Assembly: GCA_040830545.1 (NCBI GenBank)
Contig: JBFOMB010000162.1
Coordinates: forward strand, 1-10,545
DNA: 10,545 bases
Direction of reading: 5' to 3'
From: HXMU1420-2 sp040830545
GTDB lineage: Bacteria; Pseudomonadota; Alphaproteobacteria; Rhodobacterales; Rhodobacteraceae
Of the stretch, positions 1 to 6,821 are shown one piece after another. Numbering within the stretch: position 1 is the first letter of the stretch; every line of letters begins with the position of its first letter. The notes below the pieces were generated by a model. It was not told where the DNA came from. It worked only from the letters and a program-made list of their open reading frames with translations, and ran no database searches. The position numbers and the translations under genes are program-made.

Positions 1-193
1 ACCAAAACCCGCCCAACAGGACACACAACAAAACAATGCGCAGCGCGCCCCCCAACATCGGCACACCCCCCCCCAGACATTTTCGATGTGCCAAGCTCTC
101 CGAGCGGCGCAGGCCACGCAATTCCCGCCGTGCCCGCATTCGCCCGGAAATGCAGCGCCACCCGCATCACCTACCCCAAAAACATACCCCTGC

Positions 194-238
194 GCGCATG
201 CGCCACCCTTTGACGTCAGGTTGATTTTTGGTAATGCG
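194..238 (+). promoter_or_regulatory. possible promoter and operator region upstream of the glycan operon
   Basis: The 265 bases before the first operon gene hold no convincing gene: the open frames there are rich in proline, cysteine and arginine and have no ribosome-binding site. Within it, TTGACG at 210-215 resembles a sigma-70 -35 box, and the sequence after it (221-245) is the most AT-rich part of the leader. No good -10 box is visible at the right distance (TAATGC at 232-237 is poor). Two perfect palindromes sit here: GCGCATGCGC at 194-203 and TGACGTCA at 211-218, the second overlapping the -35-like box, as an operator might. This is inference from short motifs only; the promoter could lie elsewhere in 1-265 or upstream of the window. 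Confidence 0.25.
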
Positions 239-265
239 AAATCAATCCAAAGACTCCGGGCCCGC

Positions 266-1501
266 ATGACGACACTTGCACATTCGGCAGCTTCCGCAGG
301 CGGGGAACGCTCTGCAAGGATCATGCTGTACAGCCACGACACTTTCGGTCTGGGCCACCTGCGTCGGTCCAGCGCGCTGGCGGCGGCGATCACGTCGTCT
401 TTGCCCAATGCGTCGGCCTTGATCCTGACCGGATCGCCCGTGGCGGGCCGCTTTGCCTTCCCTGAACGGGTGGACCACACCCGCCTGCCGGGCGTCACCA
501 AACGCAGCGATGGCAGCTATGAACCCGCCACCATCGGTATGCCAATCGAAGAAACCGCTGAACTGCGCGAGGGCCTTATCCGCACCACCGCCAGCAGCTA
601 TGACCCCGACATCGTTATCGTTGACAAGGAACCGACGGGTTTCCGGGGCGAAATGCTGCCAACGCTCGACATGCTGCGCAAGCAGGGGCGGGCCAAGCTG
701 GTGCTGGGTCTGCGCGACGTGCTGGACGAACCCGAGGTGCTGACAGCAGAATGGGACCGCAAAGGCGCGGTTGCAGCGACCGAGCAATATTACGACGAAA
801 TCTGGGTCTATGGCGTGCGGTCGGTCTATGACCCGGTGCAGGGGCTGGATCTGGACCCTCGTGTCGCGCAGCGGATGCACTGGACCGGCTATCTGCGCCG
901 CGATGTGCCATCCGGCCCGACCCCGACATTGGAAGAGCCAAGCGAACCTTACGTCCTGATCACGCCCGGCGGTGGCGGTGACGGGCAGGCCATGGTGGAT
1001 CTGGTCTTGTCTGCTTATGAGCAAGACCCGTCCCTGACCCCGAATGCCAAGATTGTTTATGGCCCCTTCCTGTCCGGTGAGACACGCGAGGATTTTGAAA
1101 CCCGCGTTGCGCAACTGAATGGGCGCGTCACCAGTGTCGGCTTTGATTCCCGCATCGAAACCCTGATCGAAGGCGCCGAGGGCGTTGTCTGCATGGGCGG
1201 CTACAACACGTTTTGCGAGGTTCTGTCCTTTGACAAACGCGCGGTGATCGTACCGCGCACGGTGCCGCGACTGGAACAGTACATCCGTGCCAGCCGCGCC
1301 GAACAACTGGGCCTGATCCGCATGCTGGACGAACGCCGTGACGGGATGGACGCAGACGCAATGATCCGGGCCATCCGCGCGCTGCACACCCAGCCCTTGC
1401 CGTCCGAGGCGATGCAGGACGGGCTGATGGACGGGCTGGACTACGTGGCAGATCGCGTGGCGCAGATGCTGCGCCAGGTCACGGACTGCGCAGCCGAATG
1501 A
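266..1501 (+). CDS. MurG/GT28-like glycosyltransferase (COG4671-type)
   Basis: Predicted cytoplasmic GT-B fold glycosyltransferase of 411 residues that would transfer a sugar from a nucleotide donor; donor and acceptor cannot be read from the sequence. An N-terminal glycine-rich turn, TFGLGHLRR (residues 26-34), matches the GxGH loop of MurG-like enzymes. The C-terminal donor domain has LITPGGGGDG (231-240) and CMGGYNTFCE (309-318), followed by PRLEQYIRA (334-342), the usual order in the predicted glycosyltransferases of COG4671. The ATG at 266 is chosen because the frame extends to 86 only with proline/cysteine-rich, non-coding-like sequence. Its ribosome-binding site is weak, and ATG 323 (starting MLYSHDTF) is an alternative, but the AAGGA before that codon is only 2 bases away. 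The stop overlaps the next start by 4 bases (ATGA). First gene of a seven-gene operon; a paralogue of the same family lies at 4418. The family call is firm, the substrate unknown. Confidence 0.88.
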   Translation: MTTLAHSAASAGGERSARIMLYSHDTFGLGHLRRSSALAAAITSSLPNASALILTGSPVAGRFAFPERVDHTRLPGVTKRSDGSYEPATIGMPIEETAELREGLIRTTASSYDPDIVIVDKEPTGFRGEMLPTLDMLRKQGRAKLVLGLRDVLDEPEVLTAEWDRKGAVAATEQYYDEIWVYGVRSVYDPVQGLDLDPRVAQRMHWTGYLRRDVPSGPTPTLEEPSEPYVLITPGGGGDGQAMVDLVLSAYEQDPSLTPNAKIVYGPFLSGETREDFETRVAQLNGRVTSVGFDSRIETLIEGAEGVVCMGGYNTFCEVLSFDKRAVIVPRTVPRLEQYIRASRAEQLGLIRMLDERRDGMDADAMIRAIRALHTQPLPSEAMQDGLMDGLDYVADRVAQMLRQVTDCAAE

Positions 1502-2739
1502 CTGATCCCACCCCGCCGCTCGCCGTGGTCGTCAAAGGGTGGCCGCGCCTGTCCGAGACGTTTATCGCCCAGGAACTTTTCGCGCTGGAAGAGGCGGGGT
1601 TGAGCTTTGACATCTGGTCGCTTCGCTTCCCGACGGACAAGAAACGCCATGCCCTGCACGACCGTTTGCAGGCGCGGGTGTTCTACCTGCCGGAATATCT
1701 GCATCAGGAACCGGGCCGGGTCCTGCAGGGATGGCGCGCGGCGCGCCGCCTTCCCGGCTATCGCGACGCATGGCGCATTTGGCGCGCCGATCTGGCGCGC
1801 GACCGCACGCGCAACCGTATCCGCCGGTTTGGACAGGCCTGCGTTCTGGCAACCGAACTGGGGCCGGATGCCCGCGCGCTTTATGCCCATTTCCTGCACA
1901 CCCCTTCCTCCGTTGCCCGATATGCGGCGGTCATGCGCGGCTTGCCCTGGTCGTTTTCCGCCCATGCCAAGGACATCTGGACCAGCCCGGATTGGGAACT
2001 GCGCGAAAAGATGAACACCGGCCCCGCCGGGGCCAGCTTTGGCGCGCCCTGCACCGCCGTTGGAGCAAAATACCTGCGCGACCTGGCCGAAGATCCGGCG
2101 CGCATTGATCTGGTCTATCACGGATTGGACCTGTCGCGTTTTCCCGACCCGCCAGACCGTGCCCCACGTGCCGCAGACGGCCCGATGCGCCTGCTGTCGG
2201 TTGGGCGATTGGTGGAAAAGAAAGGCTTCGACCGGCTGATCGATGCGCTCGCCAAATTGCCGGACAGCCTGAACTGGCACTGGGTCCATATCGGCGGGGG
2301 GGAGTTAAAGGCCGACATGCGCGCCCGCGCGGACGCAGCGGGACTGTCGGATCGCATCACATGGCGGGGGGCCTGCGATCAGGACGAGGTTATCGCGGAG
2401 ATGCGCCAAAGCGACCTGTTTGTCCTGCCCAGCCGTGTCGCCGCCAGCGGCGACCGCGATGGTCTGCCCAATGTGCTGATGGAAGCGGCCTCGCAACGCC
2501 TGCCCGTGCTCAGCACACCAGTGTCCGCCATCCCCGAATTCATCACCGACGGCACCCATGGCTGGCTCAGCGATGACACGCCCGAGGCACTTGTCGCTGC
2601 AATCACCGAGATTGCGGCCAACCCTCAGATGGCTGCTGATCGGGCCGAAGCCGCCCTGAAGCGCCTCCACGCGGATTTCACCATGCATCCCGGCATCGTG
2701 CACCTGTCCAAACGGCTCAACGCGTTGCTGGATGGCTAA
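1498..2739 (+). CDS. GT4 glycosyltransferase, WcaL/AmsK-like
   Basis: Retaining GT-B glycosyltransferase of family GT4, 413 residues. The N-terminus VVVKGWPRLSETFIAQE (10-26) strongly resembles the opening of WcaL/AmsK-type exopolysaccharide transferases. The donor domain begins near residue 230 with SVGRLVEKKGFDRLI (234-248) and ends with GDRDGLPNVLMEA (318-330), a region that in GT4 enzymes contacts the nucleotide sugar. YHGLDLSRF (207-215) is the usual linker motif between the two lobes. No signal peptide or transmembrane segment is apparent, so it should act at the inner face of the membrane. The start overlaps the previous stop by 4 bases, which suggests translational coupling, since the upstream ribosome-binding site is poor. 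The likely acceptor is a lipid-linked or soluble glycan made with the neighbouring transferases, but linkage and sugar are not deducible. Confidence 0.92.
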   Translation: MTDPTPPLAVVVKGWPRLSETFIAQELFALEEAGLSFDIWSLRFPTDKKRHALHDRLQARVFYLPEYLHQEPGRVLQGWRAARRLPGYRDAWRIWRADLARDRTRNRIRRFGQACVLATELGPDARALYAHFLHTPSSVARYAAVMRGLPWSFSAHAKDIWTSPDWELREKMNTGPAGASFGAPCTAVGAKYLRDLAEDPARIDLVYHGLDLSRFPDPPDRAPRAADGPMRLLSVGRLVEKKGFDRLIDALAKLPDSLNWHWVHIGGGELKADMRARADAAGLSDRITWRGACDQDEVIAEMRQSDLFVLPSRVAASGDRDGLPNVLMEAASQRLPVLSTPVSAIPEFITDGTHGWLSDDTPEALVAAITEIAANPQMAADRAEAALKRLHADFTMHPGIVHLSKRLNALLDG

Positions 2740-2742
2740 GCC

Positions 2743-3834
2743 ATGGCCAACATCGCCTTCTACGCCCCCCTAAAATCACCTCACCACCCAGTGCCCTCCG
2801 GCGAACGGGAGATGGCGCGGAATCTGATCAAGGCGATTGGCGACGGCTGGGCGGAAGGCGACGTAGAACTGGTGTCCGAACTGCGCACGCTGGTCTCAGA
2901 CGGGGACGCCGCCGCACAAACCGCAATGTTCGAAACGGCGGATGCCGAGGCCACCCGCCTGATCGAAACCCTGCGTGATCAGGACATCGGCATGTGGGTC
3001 ACTTACCACAACTATTACAAGGCACCCGACCTGCTGGGTCCGAAGGTCAGCGCCGCGCTGGATGTGCCCTATGTCATCATCGAAGCCAGCCGCGCCCAAA
3101 GCCGTCTGACCGGCCCATGGGCCCGCTTCGCCGCTGCATCCGAAGCGGCCTGCAATGCGGCTGACGTCATATACTACGTCATCGAACTCGACGCCTTTGC
3201 CCTGAAACGGGACAAGCCCGAAGGTCAGCAGTTGATCCACCTGCGCCCCTTCCTGCCCATAACAACCCTGCCAGTGGAATCCGGCCGCGATCCCGGTCAG
3301 ATCCTGACCGTCGGCATGTTCCGGGGCCGGGACAAGCTGGGATCGTACGAGATCATTGCGGACGCGCTGGCCCACCTGTCCGGGGACCACTGGCGGCTCG
3401 ACATCGCCGGGGACGGCCCCGCGCGTGCACAGGTAGAGCGTCTGATGCAGCCTTTCGGCGACCGCGTGCACTTCCTGGGTCAGTTGGACCGCGACGCCCT
3501 GAACGCCGCCTATGGCCGCAGCGCCATCTTCCTCTGGCCCGGCTTCAACGAGGCGTTTGGCCTTGTCTACCTCGAAGCACAGGCCGCAGGTCTACCGGTC
3601 GTGGCACAGGACCGCGACGGTGTGCGCGACGTGGTGCTGCCCGGCCAATACCCCATTCCCGAAGACGGCCCTGCCGCACTTGCCACAATGCTGCAAACCC
3701 TGCTGGATGATCCGGACCAATGCCGCACATTAGGTCAACAGGCCCGCTCCCATGTGGCCACCCGCCATCTGGCAGACACGGCGCGGGATACGTTCTGGCA
3801 GGCCGCACGACCCTTGTTGAAAGGACAGACATGA
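2743..3834 (+). CDS. GT4 glycosyltransferase (second)
   Basis: Family GT4 glycosyltransferase of 363 residues. The donor-binding lobe starts near residue 188 with TVGMFRGRDKLGSYEII, followed by LDIAGDGPARAQVERL (219-234) and the E-x7-E motif in NEAFGLVYLEAQAAGLPVV, with E270 and E278 as the two glutamates. The acceptor lobe (1-180) is less typical: it begins NIAFYAPLKSPHHPVPSG and contains TYHNYYKAPDLLGP (87-100). The gene begins 3 bases after the previous stop, with no strong ribosome-binding site, consistent with coupling to the gene before it. Its own stop overlaps the next gene by 4 bases. No export signal or membrane helix is seen. It differs clearly from the GT4 enzyme just upstream, so it probably adds a different sugar or linkage, which is inference. 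Confidence 0.92.
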   Translation: MANIAFYAPLKSPHHPVPSGEREMARNLIKAIGDGWAEGDVELVSELRTLVSDGDAAAQTAMFETADAEATRLIETLRDQDIGMWVTYHNYYKAPDLLGPKVSAALDVPYVIIEASRAQSRLTGPWARFAAASEAACNAADVIYYVIELDAFALKRDKPEGQQLIHLRPFLPITTLPVESGRDPGQILTVGMFRGRDKLGSYEIIADALAHLSGDHWRLDIAGDGPARAQVERLMQPFGDRVHFLGQLDRDALNAAYGRSAIFLWPGFNEAFGLVYLEAQAAGLPVVAQDRDGVRDVVLPGQYPIPEDGPAALATMLQTLLDDPDQCRTLGQQARSHVATRHLADTARDTFWQAARPLLKGQT

Positions 3835-4415
3835 TCCGCCTTGGCCTTATCCGACATGGCCCAACCGCCTGGAACCGCGCGGGCCAAATCCAGGGGCGCA
3901 GCGACATCCCGCTGGATGACGAGGCGCGCGCCGAACTCGACGGGCTGACCCTGCCTGCGCCATGGGATCAGGCCGATCTGGTGTCCAGCCCGCTGGCCCG
4001 CGCTGTGGAAACCGCCGAACTGGTGACCGGGCGCGCGCCACGTACTGTGCGGGCCCTGACCGAAATGGACTGGGGCGATTGGGAAGGCAAACGCGGCGTG
4101 GATATGCTGGCCGACCCGGCCACGGATTACCGCCATATCGAGGATTGGGGGTGGGACTATCGCCCCCCGAACGGCGAATCCGTGGGGGACCTGCGCGACC
4201 GTCTCCTGCCGTGGATCAGCGGGTTGCAGACCGACACGCTCGCCGTCTGTCACATCGGCATCATGCGCGTGATCCTTGCGGTGGCACATAGCTGGGATTT
4301 CGACGGTCCTGCCCCCTTCAAGGTAAAGCGGCGGCGTATCTTCGGGCTGACGGTGGCAGACGGCAAACTGGTCCCCGACGCGGAACCTGTGCGCCTGATC
4401 GCAAGGGACGTTTGA
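3831..4415 (+). CDS. histidine phosphatase family protein (phosphoglycerate-mutase-like)
   Basis: A 194-residue enzyme of the branch 1 histidine phosphatase superfamily. The catalytic LIRHG motif is at residues 6-10, with H9 the residue expected to be phosphorylated. SSPLARAVETAEL (52-64) gives the second conserved arginine (R57), E78 in EMDWGDWEG is the likely general acid, and H141 in VCHIGIMR is the second catalytic histidine. PPNGES (112-117) is a conserved family stretch. An AAGGA ribosome-binding site at 3821-3825 fits the ATG at 3831, which overlaps the preceding stop by 4 bases; the open frame runs further upstream but only inside the previous gene. The superfamily covers mutases, sugar and nucleotide phosphatases and protein phosphatases. 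Its position among glycosyltransferases suggests a small phosphorylated sugar or glycan intermediate as substrate. Family confidence is high, substrate confidence low. Confidence 0.93.
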   Translation: MIRLGLIRHGPTAWNRAGQIQGRSDIPLDDEARAELDGLTLPAPWDQADLVSSPLARAVETAELVTGRAPRTVRALTEMDWGDWEGKRGVDMLADPATDYRHIEDWGWDYRPPNGESVGDLRDRLLPWISGLQTDTLAVCHIGIMRVILAVAHSWDFDGPAPFKVKRRRIFGLTVADGKLVPDAEPVRLIARDV

Positions 4416-4417
4416 CC

Positions 4418-5551
4418 ATGCGTGTGATGATCGTTGTCACACATCTGCTGGGCACCGGCCATCTCAGCCGCGCGCTGACACTCGCGCGCGCGTTTCACGC
4501 GGCGGGACATCCCGTCACTTTGGTGTCAGGCGGGATGCCCGTGCCGCATCTGGACACAGACGGTCTCGACCTTGTGCAACTGCCCCCGCTCCGCTCGGAC
4601 GGGGTGTCATTCACGCGGTTGCTGACAGAGGACGGTTTGGCCGACGAAACCTACCTTTCCACCCGGCGGGACGCCCTGGTGCAGACGCTGCAAAACTGCG
4701 CCCCAGACGCGCTGATTTGCGAGTTGTTCCCGTTTGGCCGTCGCGTCCTGGCCCCGGAATTCATGGCCCTTCTGGATGCCACAGCGACCCTGCCCAAACG
4801 TCCCGTCACGCTCTGTTCCATCCGCGACATCCTCGCCCCGCCCTCGTCCGAGGCCAAGGCGCAGAAAACCGAAACCATCATCCACAACCACTTCGACGGC
4901 GTACTGGTGCATTCCGACCCGGCAATGACTCCGCTAGAGGTCAGCTGGCCCGTGACCGACCGCCTGCAACCGCTGCTGCGCTACACGGGCTATGTGGCCC
5001 CGCCCGCCGCTGGCCCGCATCCCGGTGGCCTCGGCGACGGAGAAGTGTTGGTCTCGGCAGGTGGTGGTGCCGTTGGCGACCACCTCTATGACACCGCGCT
5101 TAACGCGGCTGCGCTGGACCCAAGCCGTACGTGGCGGCTGCTGGTCGGGGGCAGCAACCGGGCCGACCGGATCGAGCGGTTTTCCTCGACCGCCCCCGCT
5201 AATGCCATCGTGGAACCTGCGCGGCCGGATTTCCGCCAGATGCTGTACCATGCCAGCGCCATCAGCCAATGCGGCTACAACACTGCGTTGGACCTGTTGC
5301 AGGCGGGCACCCCGGCGGTTCTGGTCCCGTTCGACGACGGCGGTGAAGTGGAACAGACCTTACGTGCAGAAAGCCTTGCGCATTTGCCGGGTCTCTCACT
5401 GCTCCGATCCGGCGACCTGAAGGCACAGGCTTTACTGAACGCGCTGGCAGACAGCGACGCCGCCGGGCGGCGCGACACAGGCGACCTGCAGTTTGACGGC
5501 GCGAACGAAACGGTTCGCCTGACCATGGAGATGGTGGAGGCGATGGGATGA
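4418..5551 (+). CDS. MurG/GT28-like glycosyltransferase (second)
   Basis: A 377-residue predicted glycosyltransferase with the GT-B architecture of the MurG/COG4671 group. The N-terminus VMIVVTHLLGTGHLSRAL (3-20) carries the GTGH loop (12-15). The C-terminal lobe has VLVSAGGGAVG (210-220), LLVGGSNR (241-248), QCGYNTALD (284-292) and GGEVEQTLRAESL (308-320). The spacing of GGG, CGYNT and EQxxRA matches that of the first gene of the operon, so the two are probably distant paralogues. ATG 4418 is preferred over the in-frame TTG at 4412 because AGGGA at 4404-4408 is 9 bases from the ATG but only 3 from the TTG. It starts 2 bases after the phosphatase stop, and its own stop overlaps the deacetylase start by 4 bases. 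No membrane segment is obvious. Donor and acceptor are unknown. Confidence 0.88.
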   Translation: MRVMIVVTHLLGTGHLSRALTLARAFHAAGHPVTLVSGGMPVPHLDTDGLDLVQLPPLRSDGVSFTRLLTEDGLADETYLSTRRDALVQTLQNCAPDALICELFPFGRRVLAPEFMALLDATATLPKRPVTLCSIRDILAPPSSEAKAQKTETIIHNHFDGVLVHSDPAMTPLEVSWPVTDRLQPLLRYTGYVAPPAAGPHPGGLGDGEVLVSAGGGAVGDHLYDTALNAAALDPSRTWRLLVGGSNRADRIERFSSTAPANAIVEPARPDFRQMLYHASAISQCGYNTALDLLQAGTPAVLVPFDDGGEVEQTLRAESLAHLPGLSLLRSGDLKAQALLNALADSDAAGRRDTGDLQFDGANETVRLTMEMVEAMG

Positions 5552-6321
5552 ACCCCGACTGGTCGCCATTGGAAACGGAGCTGGAGGCCTGGCGGCAGGC
5601 GGGTCTAACCCTGCCAATCTGGTGGCGCGACGATGATGCGACCACATTGACGCGTGAACTGGAGCGTCTGACCTCCCTCGCACAAACCACGGGCGTTCCG
5701 GTGCATCTGGCCGTGATCCCGGAAGGCGCACAGCGAGATTTGGCGCGTTTCGCGGACGACACCCCTAACCTCGTCCCCGTGGTTCATGGCTGGTCGCACA
5801 CAAACCACGCCAACCCGGAACGCAAAAAGGCCGAGTTTGGTGAAGACCGCACATTGGAGCAACTGACAAACGATGCCCGGTCCGGGTTGGCCCGCATACA
5901 GGACCTGTTCGGATCAAAAGCGGTCCCCTTGTTCGTCCCGCCCTGGAACCGGATCGCCCCCAACCTGATCCCCGAATTGCCCGCATTGGGCTACACGTCC
6001 CTGTCCACCTTCACCCCGCGCAAGGCGGGCTGGGCGGCACCAGGCCTTAGGCAAATCAACACGCATCTGGATCCGATCAACTGGAAGTCCGACAAGGCCC
6101 TGCATGATCCGAGCACACTGATCGACCTCGCAACACGCACGTTGCAGGACCGCCGCACCGGGCAGACGGATGCCACGGAACCCTTCGGCCTGTTGACGCA
6201 CCATCTGGTCCATGACCCCGAAATCTGGCAATTCACCGAAATATTCCTGCGTGTCCTGATGACAGGTCCCGTGCAGGTCTGGCGGGCAGACGACACCCGA
6301 ACCACAGGAGAGCATTCATGA
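5548..6321 (+). CDS. polysaccharide deacetylase (NodB-like) without signal peptide
   Basis: A 257-residue protein of the carbohydrate esterase 4/NodB homology type, which removes acetyl groups from N-acetylated sugars using a bound divalent metal. IWWRDDDAT (24-32) aligns with the aspartate motif TFDDG. HGWSH (80-84) is the H-x3-H metal pair. VPPWNR (130-135) corresponds to the third conserved motif, and LLTHHLVHD (215-223) carries the late histidine. The N-terminus (MNPDWSPLE) is hydrophilic with no signal peptide or anchor, unlike exported chitin or peptidoglycan deacetylases, so it should act in the cytoplasm. GGAGG at 5536-5540 places the start at ATG 5548, overlapping the previous stop by 4 bases. 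With glycosyltransferases before it and a methyltransferase after it, the likely target is a hexosamine in a nascent glycan; that is inference. Confidence 0.88.
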   Translation: MNPDWSPLETELEAWRQAGLTLPIWWRDDDATTLTRELERLTSLAQTTGVPVHLAVIPEGAQRDLARFADDTPNLVPVVHGWSHTNHANPERKKAEFGEDRTLEQLTNDARSGLARIQDLFGSKAVPLFVPPWNRIAPNLIPELPALGYTSLSTFTPRKAGWAAPGLRQINTHLDPINWKSDKALHDPSTLIDLATRTLQDRRTGQTDATEPFGLLTHHLVHDPEIWQFTEIFLRVLMTGPVQVWRADDTRTTGEHS

Positions 6322-6788
6322 GCAGACTGGACAGCATGCTGCGCCGACTGGCCGCGCAACGGGACGGGCTAAACTGGGCCGCGTCACAGGTTGCCGATCA
6401 GGCTGGAGATGTGCTCGACCTTGGGCTTGGGAACGGGCGGACCTATGACCACCTGCGGGAAATCCTGCCGGACCGGCGCATCTGGGTCATTGACCGCGTG
6501 TTGCAATGCCACCCGTCCTGCACCCCGCCCGAGGCGGATTTGCTGTTGGGAGAGGCCGAGCCGATGCTGGACCAACTGGCGGGAAAGGGCATCGTGCTGG
6601 CGCATTACGACCTAGGGCGCGGGATCAAGGAAGAGGACGTCGCGGAATCCGCGCGCCTCAGCCCCCGGATCGCGGCAGCCATGGCACCGGGTGGCATGAT
6701 CGTGTCCGGTCAGCCACTGGTGGGATTCCAGCAGATCGAAGGCCCAGATACGATCGCCAAGGACCGTTACCTGTTTTACCGGGTCTGA
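6318..6788 (+). CDS. small class I SAM-dependent methyltransferase
   Basis: A 156-residue protein with a Rossmann-type S-adenosylmethionine site. Motif I is VLDLGLGNGRTYDHL (32-46), the acidic residue of motif II is D59 in WVIDR, and AMAPGGMIVSGQP (121-133) resembles the strand-turn region near the end of class I methyltransferases. It is shorter than the usual 200-250 residues and lacks an obvious substrate-binding insertion. It resembles a compact methyltransferase group seen in alphaproteobacteria (from memory, not searched). AGGAG at 6306-6310 fits ATG 6318, which overlaps the deacetylase stop by 4 bases. It is the last gene of the operon before the convergent phnM. The methyl acceptor, whether amine, hydroxyl or carboxyl, cannot be told; a free amine produced by the deacetylase is one attractive possibility. 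Confidence 0.85.
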   Translation: MSRLDSMLRRLAAQRDGLNWAASQVADQAGDVLDLGLGNGRTYDHLREILPDRRIWVIDRVLQCHPSCTPPEADLLLGEAEPMLDQLAGKGIVLAHYDLGRGIKEEDVAESARLSPRIAAAMAPGGMIVSGQPLVGFQQIEGPDTIAKDRYLFYRV

Positions 6789-6821
6789 ACCTGTCACGTA
6801 GGCAGACGAATTGCCCCCGCC
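6789..6821. other. convergent intergenic gap without a clear terminator
   Basis: Only 33 bases separate the methyltransferase stop from the phnM stop on the other strand. A 5-base stem is possible (GTCTG 6783-6787 with CAGAC 6803-6807), but its loop is about 15 bases and no T-tract follows on either strand. Either termination is Rho-dependent, or transcripts of the two operons run into each other. Confidence 0.6.

Noticed and set aside
36..265. Small open frame at 36-224 and an N-terminal extension of the first transferase from 86.
   Set aside because: Composition is proline-, cysteine- and arginine-rich with C-runs, no ribosome-binding site is present, and recognisable family sequence begins only after residue 18 of the 266 start.
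242..1387. Long antisense open frame (381 codons) opposite the first glycosyltransferase.
   Set aside because: It resembles no known family and is best explained as a GC-rich shadow; the plus strand has clear glycosyltransferase motifs.
1441..2289. Antisense open frame of 282 codons opposite the WcaL-like transferase.
   Set aside because: A shadow of the coding strand with no recognisable motif or ribosome-binding context.
4412..4417. TTG start giving two extra residues and a 4-base overlap with the phosphatase stop.
   Set aside because: The AGGGA ribosome-binding site is 3 bases from the TTG but 9 from the ATG at 4418, so the ATG is favoured.
6783..6807. Stem GTCTG/CAGAC as a possible intrinsic terminator.
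   Set aside because: Only 5 base pairs with a loop of about 15 bases and no T-tract on either strand.
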